Positions 6,570-16,531 of a stretch of 64,000 nt of DNA are shown here, in pieces (position 1 is the first letter of the stretch; every line of letters begins with the position of its first letter). A program made the translations under genes and the position numbers. The notes under the pieces are model-generated. The model worked only from the letters and a program-made list of their open reading frames with translations. It ran no database searches and had not been told where the DNA came from. This DNA comes from Algibacter amylolyticus (lineage in GTDB: Bacteria; Bacteroidota; Bacteroidia; Flavobacteriales; Flavobacteriaceae), in contig NZ_JACHGE010000005.1 of the NCBI RefSeq assembly GCF_014202225.1, forward strand, positions 124,001 to 188,000, in the 5' to 3' direction.

Positions 6570-8216
6570 CTACCAAAATAAACAATACAATGCGGCAGTA
6601 ACAATGCATATAACGAAAGTCCCAATATTGAATAATGGGGATGTTTTAAATAACTCTTTAGATAAATCAATACCCTTTTCATCATCCTTTCCTTTGTTTT
6701 GAAGATAACTCAATACAATTATACCAGCATTGTAATTACTGCTGTTAATCCCATTTGATGCATCCAAGGTTCTAACGCTGCAATTGGAATATATTTCAAC
6801 AATAAAGCAACTGGAATAGATAAAAGTGCGCCCCAAATAGCAGCATTATTAGTTGTTTTTTTTTCCAAAACAACCCTAATATAAACACTGATAAAATGCC
6901 AGGGCTAACGACACCTGTCCATTCTTGAGTAAACTGAAATGCTTGATCTATCCCTCCTAAAAGCGGTGCCATAATTACAACAATGATTAATGAAACAGCT
7001 GCCGATATACGGCCCACATTCACAGTAACTTTATCATTGGCATTTTTTTAATATATTGCTTTTAAATATCCATAGTAAAAATGGTAGACGTAGAATTTAG
7101 CATAGAAGCCAAAGACGATACAATAGCAGCGGCTAAAGCAGCAAACGCGACTACTTTAAGTCCTGTTGGTAAAAATTGTAATAACCAAGGGTAAGCTTTA
7201 TCAGCTTGCCCCGATGAAGGCAAACTCAATTGACCGGCTTCACCCAAACCTTTCATTATTTCAGGATCATTAACCATGACATAGGCAGCAATTCCAGGTA
7301 TTACCACTATAAGTGGTATTACTATTTTTAAAGCTGCAGCCAATAAAATTCCTTTTTGAGATTCTTTTAAAGATTTAGCCGCTAATGTTCTCTGGATAAT
7401 GTATTGATTAAAACCCCAATAATAAATATTGGCAACCCACAAACCACCAATAAGCACCCAAACACCAGGTAGATTTAAGTAATTGGCGTTGATACTTCCA
7501 TCGGCATTAAACTCATCTAATATCATGTGAAATTTTTCTGGAGCAGCATCTACCACTTTCGAAAAACCTGATATGACACCTTCACCACCAGATACGGTAT
7601 TTAAGGCTAAATAGGTTGTAGCTAACCCCCCTAATACCAAAAAGACGACCTGAATGACATCCGTCCAAGCTACTGCGGATAAACCACCATATAATGAATA
7701 AGTGGCAGCAAATAATGCTAGACCTATTACAGCATAAATCATATCTACTCCCATGATGGTTTCAATAGCCAATCCACCCAAGTATAATACGGATGCTAGA
7801 TTAACAAACACATAAAGCGCAATCCAAAATACGGCAAGAATGGTTTTAAGGTTTGTAGAGAATCGTTTTTCAACAAACTCAGGTATCGTATATAAGCCTT
7901 TCTCAATAAAAATGGGTAAAAAATACTTACCCACTATAATTAAGGTTATGGCCGCCATCCATTCATATGATGCAATAGCTAATCCCAATGCAAATCCGGA
8001 ACCTGACATGCCAATAAATTGTTCTGCAGAAATGTTCGCGGCTATTAAAGAAGCACCTATTGCCCACCAGGGCAGAGACTTACTTGCTAAAAAATAATCC
8101 TCAGCGTTTTTCTCGTGACCGTCCTTATCTCTAGAAACCCATAATCCCACGCCTAAAATTAAAATTGCATATGCTACAAAAACAGCATAGTCCAAAAATT
8201 CAAATCCATTTGTCAT
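6570..8216 (-). pseudogene. Sodium/sugar symporter (SSS family), disrupted by a stop and frameshifts
   Basis: The first 384 residues (8216-7062) are a normal start of an SSS/SGLT-type transporter: multiple membrane helices, ASLIAANISAEQFIGMSGSG near residue 57 and YSLYGGLSAVAWTDVIQ. The frame stops with TAA at 7064-7062 after FTMDI. Homologous sequence continues in other frames: NANDKVTVNVGRIS from about 7042, a shift at an A8 run (6858-6865 region, LFWKK), TTNNAAIWGALLSIPVALLLKYIPIAALEPW, another shift near 6720, then IVLSYLQNKGK to the end YCLFW at 6570. At least one nonsense and three frame changes are needed, two of them at homopolymers. It would have imported a monosaccharide with sodium. 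Probably non-functional unless the sequence has errors. Confidence 0.85.
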
Positions 8217-8243
8217 TATAATATGCTTTATTTAAATAATAAT

Positions 8244-10436
8244 TTAATCTTGTTTTATAAATTTAAGAGTCTGTATTACACCTAATTTTTCGATAGTTAA
8301 AAAATACATCCCCTCATCTAATCCATTTAAATTAATATCATGATTGACAGGATAACCATTTGGTTTTAGCTTTAAATGCATTAACTGCTTACCTAATAAC
8401 GAATAGACTTTCAAATTGAAGTCTCCTTCTATTTTGTTATTCAATTTTATAGTCAGTTTATCAGTTGCTGGATTTGGATAAACTTTAAACGTAGTTGTTT
8501 CAATTTCATTAGAAGTACTAAGGCTACTCATATCTGATGCCAAAGACCATTCATATAATGTATTGTCATCGGCTTCAGTACCCCCAGCATCAATAGTTCC
8601 ATTTTCGGTATCATCATATCTTATCCAATTATTAGGATAAGCTTTTGGTATGAAACGTACTTGACTATTATCTAAAGAAACAGGTGTATAACGTGTATTA
8701 TTGCTGTCGTAAGTATTTGTAGCTGCCAAAGTGAAACCTGACTTATCAACGGTTGAATTAAAATAAAACCGTACACTTTCGTTTACAGCAGAAACAATTA
8801 GAGCATAATTAGCATCGGCAGAAATTAGTAGTGTAAACACATTATCGGCAGTTAAATCAGCAGGTTCTGTTTTTGCATATATTTTATTACCATCCGTTCT
8901 GTCTACTCCCAAATATTTACCAGATCCAATTGACTTAATTACTAATTCCTTACCATAAGGTATTCCAACATCAAAACCATCTAGTGTTTCTAGTCTCTCG
9001 AAAACAGTAATATCGTTATTCTTAGCTGTAGCACTGCTACAATTTATCATTAACTCACCACCAACAGTAGTAGCACCTACACGTCCTTTATTTTCAAATG
9101 TTCTAGGAATAAGACTAAATTTATTATCCGCATAATTAAGTAATACAAAATCAAAACCAGCTGTAACATCATTGGTTACATATAACGGCAATTTTTGATT
9201 GTTTTTATCATACCCCACTTTATCTCCTCCTACAGTAAATAAATTTACATAACCTGTGGTCGCAGATTTTTCAACATAAAACTTAGCTTTACTTTCTTCA
9301 ATTTCTAAAGGACTTTCTACAAGTGCGGTATTATCTTGAGAAATAGCTACTACACCGTTACCTACCTCAGACTTCCAGTAAAAGGCATCACCATAAGGAA
9401 ACACGTCATCAACTGCTGTGCTTAGTTCTGCATAAATATTTGCATAATCGGTTTTGAATGCCACAACTGCCTCATGCGCTTTGGCTTGAAGATAATCACG
9501 CTCTTCAGTTTCAAAAATAAGTAGTCCTGGATTTCCATCTGGATCCAACTGGTTACTTCTCTTGACTCTGTCAAAATCTAAACCTTCTGGGCTTTCTCCA
9601 ATAAGTGCAGAATAAAACATATTGGCAGTTATAAATCCACAACGCTGATTAGGATGATAATCATTAACATAGCAAAATGTTAGTTCTCCCCTTTCTTTTT
9701 GCACCATGTTCATGGCTAAGGGTACTGGAATGACTGCAAAAGCACCAATCTCTTCAGCTAAATCATGTGCTACTTTTAACTGTTTAGCAGTACGCTGTTG
9801 TAGAAGAGGTGAAGCCACTGGATGCGAATTCTGAACAAAAGGAGCCGTGATATAAAGAATTACTTTTACGCCTTGTGCTTGCGCTGCTTCTGCCAACCGT
9901 TTAGCATAAATAGCATATGCTTCACCATCAACCATATCATCACGCCAACTTTGAATTACAACATAATCCCATGCCGTCCTATTACCAGCTTGAATTTCTG
10001 TGAGTAATGCTTGGTGATCGGTAATAGCCTTATCAAAATATAATTTTGTGAAATCAGGTGCATCTTGCCCAATGATGTTCCAATAATCACTCCACTCCTG
10101 TGGGTCTGGTGCTTCTATTAATGCTTTGTATCCTGTAATGATGGCAATACGCTCATTAATGGTTGCTTCATTAATAGTTGCTTCTTCTATATAAGATTGA
10201 GACATGTAATAATTATGATGTCTAAACATATCATTTCCAGGATATGTAATTCGTTCAGCGTTTACAGTGGTGTTAGGATTTCCTAGTTCTACTACCTCTT
10301 TTACCAAATTTGGCACTTCGTTAGTGAAGGTAAAACTATTCCCTAAGAACAAAATATTAATATTTTCAGTTTGTGCGGAAATTCGGGTCATCAAAAATGC
10401 TGATAGGATGACGACTAAAAGTGAAATTTTTTTCAT
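8244..10436 (-). CDS. Secreted SGNH-hydrolase-like protein with T9SS sorting domain
   Basis: A signal peptide (to about Ala21) precedes an SGNH-like fold: block I GNSFT with Ser34 and the block V-type DYH at 259-261 in NDYHPN, forming a likely Ser-Asp-His set. SGNH enzymes of this kind are mostly carbohydrate esterases, so deacylation of the polysaccharide is plausible. The middle (about 380-640) is a beta-rich region of unclear family. The last 80 residues (KVYPNPATDKL to TLKFIKQD) are a type A T9SS C-terminal sorting domain, so the protein is secreted or surface-attached. EATINEATINE at 85-95 is a small internal duplication. Substrate is unknown. Confidence 0.75.
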   Translation of the reverse strand: MKKISLLVVILSAFLMTRISAQTENINILFLGNSFTFTNEVPNLVKEVVELGNPNTTVNAERITYPGNDMFRHHNYYMSQSYIEEATINEATINERIAIITGYKALIEAPDPQEWSDYWNIIGQDAPDFTKLYFDKAITDHQALLTEIQAGNRTAWDYVVIQSWRDDMVDGEAYAIYAKRLAEAAQAQGVKVILYITAPFVQNSHPVASPLLQQRTAKQLKVAHDLAEEIGAFAVIPVPLAMNMVQKERGELTFCYVNDYHPNQRCGFITANMFYSALIGESPEGLDFDRVKRSNQLDPDGNPGLLIFETEERDYLQAKAHEAVVAFKTDYANIYAELSTAVDDVFPYGDAFYWKSEVGNGVVAISQDNTALVESPLEIEESKAKFYVEKSATTGYVNLFTVGGDKVGYDKNNQKLPLYVTNDVTAGFDFVLLNYADNKFSLIPRTFENKGRVGATTVGGELMINCSSATAKNNDITVFERLETLDGFDVGIPYGKELVIKSIGSGKYLGVDRTDGNKIYAKTEPADLTADNVFTLLISADANYALIVSAVNESVRFYFNSTVDKSGFTLAATNTYDSNNTRYTPVSLDNSQVRFIPKAYPNNWIRYDDTENGTIDAGGTEADDNTLYEWSLASDMSSLSTSNEIETTTFKVYPNPATDKLTIKLNNKIEGDFNLKVYSLLGKQLMHLKLKPNGYPVNHDINLNGLDEGMYFLTIEKLGVIQTLKFIKQD

Positions 10437-10493
10437 TTATATTTTTTTAAATTAATTACGACAATTATTTATTTAAATAAACTGATTTGGTTC

Positions 10494-12593
10494 TTATTTA
10501 AGCACAATCTTTAAACTTTCTGATTTATCTACTGATGTAACCTTTAATATATACATACCTCTGTTCCATATAGCTGTATTCAATTTTAGTGAATCTGATG
10601 ACGCCTTTTTACTATATAATTTCTTACCTAATAAATCGAAAACATCTATGTGATCCCCTGAGGATATTCCTGAAAGATTTAAAATACTATCTGTTGGATT
10701 AGGCCATGCTTTAAATGATTTTGTTGAATTGTTTTCCGATATAGATAATGAACCTGAAGCTGTTGGTACTTTCCATTGGGTATTATCACCAACAGCAGTG
10801 GTTACTGTTAATTTAAGTGCTAACCCACTACCTTTTGAAGAATACAACCATTGGCCACTGGCTTTGTGTTCAACGCGAGAGTAGGTATTATCCACATTAA
10901 TAATTTTCCATTTGGTATTATCACTTGTATCACTTTTTGCAACTAGAGTTATGTTCTTTAAAGCGGATGTTAAACAATGTAACCAACGTTGTGACCCCAT
11001 ATGCTCGATACGATAATAATCAGAATCATCAGCGATTGGAATTAGTTCCCATTCTGCATTTTCTCCAATGATATTGGAATTATCTAAATCAACTTCGGCG
11101 CCTTTATCCGTTTCATTATTATGCAATTTTTGACCACTAGATTTATGCTCAATAAAATTGTTTTCAACCTTTTGCTTTACTGGTATTTCAGCCACCATTT
11201 CATCAATAATAGCCGAATAATCGGAATTATAAGCTAGATTATACCATTCCAACTCGTCAGTCTCTAAATTATAAAGTTCTTGACTCCCATCTGCATATTG
11301 TAGGTAACTCCAATTTCTTAAACGTACGGAAACATTTTCCGAAGAACCGCGATACGTTATCGCAGGATATTCCCAATTTTCGGAATGATTTAACAAAAGT
11401 GGTTTTAAACTATGTCCATCCAAATGCGTTGGTAAAGTTGTACCACATAAATCTGCTATAGTTGGATAAATATCTAGAAGAGATACAGGTGTTATCACCT
11501 CCCCTTTCCAAGTAAGATCCATTGGATTATGAATTAATAATGGTGTACGAGATGCTTGTCTCCAAAGGGCATTTTTATCCCAAAGTCCCTTTTGTCCATG
11601 ACTAAACCCGTGATCTCCAAATACAACAATAATCGTATTGTCTGCATATTCAGAATTTTCTAAGGCATCGATAAGACGACCAAAATTTTCATCCATAAAC
11701 GTAACACTTGCCAAATATCCCTGCACGAGCGTTTTTGACCAACCCGTTTCAACTATTCTATCATTGTTATCCTCCGGAATCATAACATTTAAGGCATACG
11801 GCGAAATATCATCTGTATCATTTGCAATAGCATCCGGTAATTGGATTTCATCTAAAGGATACTTATCAAAAAATCGTTGTGGTGCCGTCCATGGATTGTG
11901 AGGTCTATAATACCCCATAGTTGCCATAAAGGGCTTATCATGCGCTTGTTCTAAGAAAGAAATAATTTTGTCAGTATTGGTAACATCTGCAAAGTCTGAT
12001 TCCTCCCCTTCATGCACTCCAACATCAAAATTGGCAACATTCTCAGAAATTCCACTTGGTTTAGTGCTATTTTTAACCCCTGGACCATAACCGCCATCAA
12101 GATGGGTCATATCATCCCAAGTACTTGCTAATTTTTCTGGAGTGCTTCGGTATCCGTTGTTTTTATTGCCATGATACAATTTTCCTGCCCATATAGTTTC
12201 ATAATCATTGTTTTTTAAATGCTCTGGAAGTGTAACAATATTATCTATAATTTCTGCATCTGCCCATTTACGATTATTACCATAAACTTCCGTTTTTATA
12301 GGTAATAGGCCTGTTATAAAAGCAGTACGGGATGGATTACAAATTGGCGAAGCAGAATAAGCATTATTAAACTTCGTACTTTTGGCAGCTAGTTTATCAA
12401 GATTTGGCGTGATTACCTGTTCATTCCCAAGGTAATTGGTCCAATCGTTCATGTCATCAATAACCACCATTAAAATATTAGGGCGATCTCCTTGTTCTGA
12501 TTGACTAAACATTGGGGTAACCCAAAATAAGACAAAGAAAAAGGCTAAAATAAAAATGCTTTTTTTATTTAAAATGTTAGGTTTAGTATTCAT
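10494..12593 (-). CDS. Secreted sulfatase (S1) with ricin-like beta-trefoil and T9SS domain
   Basis: An N-terminal hydrophobic leader is followed by RPNILMVVIDDMNDW with metal ligands Asp46-Asp47 and the formylglycine motif C-N-P-S-R at 85-89. The catalytic domain resembles iduronate-2-sulfatase-type S1 enzymes (HLDGHSLKPLL and YLQYADGSQELYNL near its end). From about residue 475 three repeats, each with a x-EHK/M-S-G-Q-x-L/W-L core and a closing W-x-(I/V)-P/N, look like a ricin-type beta-trefoil, which usually binds carbohydrate. The last 75 residues (SFKAWPNPTDSI to ESLKIVLK) are a T9SS sorting domain. A secreted sulfatase with its own lectin module fits desulfation of intact polysaccharide at the cell surface. 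Maturation needs a formylglycine-generating enzyme encoded elsewhere. Confidence 0.9.
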   Translation of the reverse strand: MNTKPNILNKKSIFILAFFFVLFWVTPMFSQSEQGDRPNILMVVIDDMNDWTNYLGNEQVITPNLDKLAAKSTKFNNAYSASPICNPSRTAFITGLLPIKTEVYGNNRKWADAEIIDNIVTLPEHLKNNDYETIWAGKLYHGNKNNGYRSTPEKLASTWDDMTHLDGGYGPGVKNSTKPSGISENVANFDVGVHEGEESDFADVTNTDKIISFLEQAHDKPFMATMGYYRPHNPWTAPQRFFDKYPLDEIQLPDAIANDTDDISPYALNVMIPEDNNDRIVETGWSKTLVQGYLASVTFMDENFGRLIDALENSEYADNTIIVVFGDHGFSHGQKGLWDKNALWRQASRTPLLIHNPMDLTWKGEVITPVSLLDIYPTIADLCGTTLPTHLDGHSLKPLLLNHSENWEYPAITYRGSSENVSVRLRNWSYLQYADGSQELYNLETDELEWYNLAYNSDYSAIIDEMVAEIPVKQKVENNFIEHKSSGQKLHNNETDKGAEVDLDNSNIIGENAEWELIPIADDSDYYRIEHMGSQRWLHCLTSALKNITLVAKSDTSDNTKWKIINVDNTYSRVEHKASGQWLYSSKGSGLALKLTVTTAVGDNTQWKVPTASGSLSISENNSTKSFKAWPNPTDSILNLSGISSGDHIDVFDLLGKKLYSKKASSDSLKLNTAIWNRGMYILKVTSVDKSESLKIVLK

Positions 12594-12723
12594 ATCTATT
12601 ATTTTAACATTATGTTTTAACTGTTTTATTTAGCATTATTCCTAACCCACCTTTTCTATTTACAAACATGGTATAACAATATAAAAAGAAGGCTTTTTTC
12701 AATCCGTTGTAAAACCAATTTGA

Positions 12724-13431
12724 TTAATTATCTTTTTCTAGTTTTTCAATTACAATATTGCGAAAGGACAAGTCTTTAAATTCTGCCTGTAGCGTTATGT
12801 ACCCACTTGTTACAGGTTCATTGCTTATCGTTCTACACTGAATGGCTTTATTTATTAAGGTTCCATTCAACCAAACACTTATTTCATCCTTTTCACAGCG
12901 AATTTTTAAAGTGTTCCATTCATTATAAAAGTGCTCAACAGTACTACTATCTGACCTTCTGAATACAGCTTCTCCTTTACTTGGAAAACCTGATTCTTGA
13001 TCAATTTCTAATCCTTTTCTTAAAAGATCTCCAGCAGTAGTTTTTCTTAATTGCACTTCAATCGAATTAGGAAAAGCACCGTTATCCTGATCAAAACCTT
13101 CTTGCCCGTGAATCCAAATTCCACTATTTCCAGATTTCTTATCTTCTCCTGACGATAGCCATTTATATTCCAAAGTCAGTTCATAGTCTCCGTAGACTTC
13201 ATTGGTACGCATTCCGCTTTGTGTTTTATACGAATCCCCTCCGGTTGCAAGCAAATCTCCATTGGGTTGAATGTGCCAGTATAAACCTCTATCAAATGGC
13301 TCACATTTGTATCCAAATGTCCAACCTTGAAATGTTCCTTTCCAAAGTTTTTCTTGAGCAAAACTTCTATTAATAGACAAAGACAACAATATTCCTAGAG
13401 TAATTATAATGGATCTCAAATTTTTAAGCAT
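12724..13431 (-). CDS. DUF1080 (3-keto-disaccharide hydrolase-type) secreted protein
   Basis: After a signal peptide (to about Ala25) this 235-aa protein is a single DUF1080 domain, a concanavalin-like beta-sandwich. LWKGTFQGWTFG, LLATGGDSYKTQSGMRT, DYELTLEYKW, GNSGIWIHG and the N-x-I-E-V-Q-L strand are characteristic. Some members cleave 3-keto-glycosides after a sugar is oxidised at C3; others act only as glycan-binding domains. No obvious C3-oxidising dehydrogenase is next to it, so activity is uncertain. It lies between a sulfatase and the GH39 gene with short gaps, and is likely in the same operon. Confidence 0.85.
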   Translation of the reverse strand: MLKNLRSIIITLGILLSLSINRSFAQEKLWKGTFQGWTFGYKCEPFDRGLYWHIQPNGDLLATGGDSYKTQSGMRTNEVYGDYELTLEYKWLSSGEDKKSGNSGIWIHGQEGFDQDNGAFPNSIEVQLRKTTAGDLLRKGLEIDQESGFPSKGEAVFRRSDSSTVEHFYNEWNTLKIRCEKDEISVWLNGTLINKAIQCRTISNEPVTSGYITLQAEFKDLSFRNIVIEKLEKDN

Positions 13432-13460
13432 GACATATATTTTAATAGTGATTACTAGAT

Positions 13461-15161
13461 TTAATATGAAAATTGAAACAATGAAATCCCTTGACGTGGA
13501 AGTTTCATTTTTATTGTAGTTTCTCCTTTTTCAATGGTTAACCATTTAGGCGAAGTGTATAATTGTAACTGTCCCGCTTTTTCAAGTTTTGAAATTTGCT
13601 CTAGAGTGGGATCTTGAGGTGACCCCATCCCTTTCCAGACTGTAAATGAGTTACTGTGTTCTTGATCTACTCTGTAATGGTTCAATAATACTTTGCCTAC
13701 TGGCAACCCTTCTACTTTTATTTCTACATGGGCATCAGGAACATTAAGGTTATTATTATCATGATAATTCCAAACCATAATAGTTGATGCGTTTTTAGCT
13801 TTTGCTGCAATAGCATTTACATCGGGGTTACCACGCACGCTTTCATCTCGCAACTTTAAATAATCATATTCTAAGTTACCTGAAACCTTAACTCTATTGC
13901 CCTGCATCAAACCAAACATTCTAAAAACATTCAATACAGGCTTATCCACCCCATTTGTTGCCATATCACGAAATCCAGCAAACCAAGGTTGATCTTCAAA
14001 CTCAAATCCCCAAGTAACAGCGCTAAAAAGATTGACATCAAAATGATCAGCCAACTCATATTTACGGGCAAAAGCTGCTGCCGTATAACTGGCGTACATG
14101 GTATTGTTGCGATACGCATTTTGCGGGTAATCATTTTCAGAACAGGCTGCACAACCTTCTGGATCTGATTCTCCTATAATAATTGGCAAGTGTTTTAATG
14201 TTGGATAAGATGCTACAATTTCAAAACCTTTACTGATATCCCGCAATTGCTTGCCCATATTCATTTGTACCAAGCTATCTACCATAGTAGGTTTGCCTTT
14301 AGCGTGAAACGTAATAAAATCAAGTGGAGAGCCCGTTTTTCCTGTTACATAGTTTTTACCACTAACGACATGATCTAAAAACGCACGTAGAAATTTCTCT
14401 GCTCCTTTTCCTCCGGGACCTGTTGTTTCTGGACCACCTATTTTAGCTAAGGGTAAAGCACGTTTCACGGCATCGGCTGTATAATCATATAGTTTAATAT
14501 ACTCCTCGGTAGTCCCCTGCCAATAGCCAATATTGGGTTCATTCCATAATTCCCAATACCAACTTTCTACTTCTTCCTTTCCATAGCGTTCTACAGAATG
14601 TATTACCCATTGATAAATCAATTCTGCCCATTTATTATAATCATTGGGAGGATAAGACCAACCTGCAAAAATGCGGTTATACTTAGCGCCAGAAATCCAA
14701 TCATTTCTATAAGGTTCAGGCTTAGATGAAAGGGCTTTTGGCATAAAAGCTATTTGAGCAATAGGCTTCATGCCTCTTTCAATATAGGTGTCAAAAATTT
14801 TATCAACTACCGTCCAATCATAAATGGGATTACCATTTTCATCTTCAGTATAAGCATTTGTAGATCCCCATTTTAAGGCTATATCGCCTTCGTGGGTTAC
14901 CAATAAACTATGCGCACGAACGTAAACGGGTACAGCACTTAAATCTGCAATTTCTGAAAGCAGCTTTTTGCCATCTTTCATATAGGTATAATTCGGCTCA
15001 TCATAACCCCAGCTCCCCCATATGGGGTTCATTTCTCCTACTTCCTTATTAAAATCTATATTAATAGAAATAGGTGCTTCATTACTTTGAGCGTTAAGAT
15101 TTATAGTTATTATCTGCAAACAAAATGCTAGATAGATACTAAGTAAAAATTTAGTTTTCAT
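13461..15161 (-). CDS. Secreted glycoside hydrolase family 39
   Basis: A signal peptide (to about Ala24) is followed by a (beta/alpha)8 catalytic domain. The acid/base Glu is Glu208 in WELWNEPN, and the likely nucleophile is Glu331 in LPIIIGESDPEG. The C-terminal part (about 455-566) is a beta-sandwich with VLLNHYRVDQEHSNSFTVW, typical of GH39 exo-enzymes. GH39 members are retaining beta-xylosidases, alpha-L-iduronidases, or, in marine PULs, enzymes acting on other sugars, so the substrate cannot be read. It lies between the DUF1080 protein and the enolase-superfamily protein. Probably periplasmic or surface-exposed. No T9SS domain is present. Confidence 0.88.
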   Translation of the reverse strand: MKTKFLLSIYLAFCLQIITINLNAQSNEAPISINIDFNKEVGEMNPIWGSWGYDEPNYTYMKDGKKLLSEIADLSAVPVYVRAHSLLVTHEGDIALKWGSTNAYTEDENGNPIYDWTVVDKIFDTYIERGMKPIAQIAFMPKALSSKPEPYRNDWISGAKYNRIFAGWSYPPNDYNKWAELIYQWVIHSVERYGKEEVESWYWELWNEPNIGYWQGTTEEYIKLYDYTADAVKRALPLAKIGGPETTGPGGKGAEKFLRAFLDHVVSGKNYVTGKTGSPLDFITFHAKGKPTMVDSLVQMNMGKQLRDISKGFEIVASYPTLKHLPIIIGESDPEGCAACSENDYPQNAYRNNTMYASYTAAAFARKYELADHFDVNLFSAVTWGFEFEDQPWFAGFRDMATNGVDKPVLNVFRMFGLMQGNRVKVSGNLEYDYLKLRDESVRGNPDVNAIAAKAKNASTIMVWNYHDNNNLNVPDAHVEIKVEGLPVGKVLLNHYRVDQEHSNSFTVWKGMGSPQDPTLEQISKLEKAGQLQLYTSPKWLTIEKGETTIKMKLPRQGISLFQFSY

Positions 15162-15208
15162 TGGAATAGTTTTATAATAATCATTAACCTCATCGTAATC
15201 TATACGTA

Positions 15209-16408
15209 CTATTTTTTTAATATTTTCATACCAAAACCAGGAGCGTCAGATACTTTTACTACTCCATCAATAATGGGATAATTACCATAATCTATATCAT
15301 CAGAGAGACAGGTAACCCCTTCAACGGTGCATACATTACCAAGTCCTGCAGCGAGATGAAGATTATAATTAGTTTTTAATGCACTTCCCCATGAATGTGG
15401 ACTTGCTTGCATATTCATTTTTTTAATCTGTGGCATGAGTTTTATCCATTTTGAAAAACCATACCCCATAACATCAGCAAGAAGTACATCCATAACTTGT
15501 TCTTTTCCTAATTGTAAACAAACGTCTAAATTGGGCTTCCGTTCTCCGTCTGCGTAATAGGTGTTTTCAAAGCCATTTTCATTCATCCATGTTTTTAATT
15601 TTCGTCCTGCATCTAATTCTTCTATGAATGGTTCTTCCATCCAATACAAGGGCACATCTGTAATGCCTTTTAAAAAGCTAATGGTATCCTCTAGTGAGTA
15701 CATGTCATTAGCATCTACTAAAATCTGAGTCTTTCTGCCTTTGAATGTATTATGAATAAGGTTTACAACTTCAATGTCTTTTTCTAAACCTTTTTGATGC
15801 GGGTACCATCTTCCACTGCGGCCTATTTTTACTTTTAATTGGCGGTAACCATAATTATAATCCCACTCACAATTTTCAAGAATAGCGTCCATTCCTTTAG
15901 TCTCACTACCAGGATTTAGCTCATCTAAATAAATCATGCCGCTATAAATAGGTACTTGGTTAGATGCTTTATTACCAATTAATTTATAAACGGGCTCGTT
16001 TAATATCACACCCATTAAATCATGTAGTGCTGTATCAACACGACTATCTAAAGTTTCAATAATTCCATTGCCAGGAGTAATCAAATCAGAAACCTTTTTG
16101 TTTTTAATTAAAGGAATAATCTCGCTGGCTTTTTTATCAGACAACCCCCAACCCATGGCGCCTTGATTGGTATATATTTTTAAAAGTGTGTTTTTATGTT
16201 TCTGACCATGAAAATCTAATCGTCCATTTTTACCAACAAAACGTGACCATCTGAAATCAACTTCAACTAGTTCACATCTGTCAATAACATGTTTTTCTAA
16301 CTCTTTAATTTGACTTTGGGCTATAGATGAGCATGACCAAAGACTTGGCACTAAAGCAGTACCTGCAATTGCTGTACCTGATAGTTTAATAAATTGACTT
16401 CGTTTCAT
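15209..16408 (-). CDS. Exported enolase-superfamily (mandelate racemase-like) protein
   Basis: The 399-aa protein has the enolase-superfamily barrel: LKVKIG (first catalytic Lys of a KxK), VDAND and MEEPF (metal ligands Asp and Glu), ADGE (third ligand) and SPHSWG (His). Such enzymes abstract the alpha-proton of a sugar acid and dehydrate or epimerise it, normally in the cytoplasm. Here the N-terminus MKRSQFIKLSGTAIAGTALVPSLWSCSS is a signal sequence ending in a lipobox-like LWSC at about residue 26, so the enzyme is predicted exported and possibly lipid-anchored. It is next to GH39 and GH2 genes. A periplasmic acid-sugar step is inferred; substrate unknown. Confidence 0.8.
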   Translation of the reverse strand: MKRSQFIKLSGTAIAGTALVPSLWSCSSIAQSQIKELEKHVIDRCELVEVDFRWSRFVGKNGRLDFHGQKHKNTLLKIYTNQGAMGWGLSDKKASEIIPLIKNKKVSDLITPGNGIIETLDSRVDTALHDLMGVILNEPVYKLIGNKASNQVPIYSGMIYLDELNPGSETKGMDAILENCEWDYNYGYRQLKVKIGRSGRWYPHQKGLEKDIEVVNLIHNTFKGRKTQILVDANDMYSLEDTISFLKGITDVPLYWMEEPFIEELDAGRKLKTWMNENGFENTYYADGERKPNLDVCLQLGKEQVMDVLLADVMGYGFSKWIKLMPQIKKMNMQASPHSWGSALKTNYNLHLAAGLGNVCTVEGVTCLSDDIDYGNYPIIDGVVKVSDAPGFGMKILKK

Positions 16409-16461
16409 ATTTAGTGGTATTTAAGTTTATTTTTATAAAATGGCTATTTCTAATTTGAAAA

Positions 16462-16530
16462 TTATTTTTCTTTAAATAATGCATCATGAATCTCTTTCAA
16501 CTTTTCAGTTGAAGTTAAATTTTTAAACAT
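16462..16530 (-). other. 22-codon ORF directly after the GH2 stop
   Basis: Only one base separates the GH2 stop codon (16534-16532) from ATG at 16530. The peptide reads MFKNLTSTEKLKEIHDALFK plus EK. It resembles the GH2 tail (ITPEELYKIHKQAGLLEE), so it may be debris of a second C-terminus rather than a real gene. Confidence 0.2.
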
Positions 16531-16531
16531 T

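Noticed and set aside
8244-10436. EATINEATINE as a meaningful repeat array
   Set aside because: It is a single five-residue duplication inside one protein, not an array.
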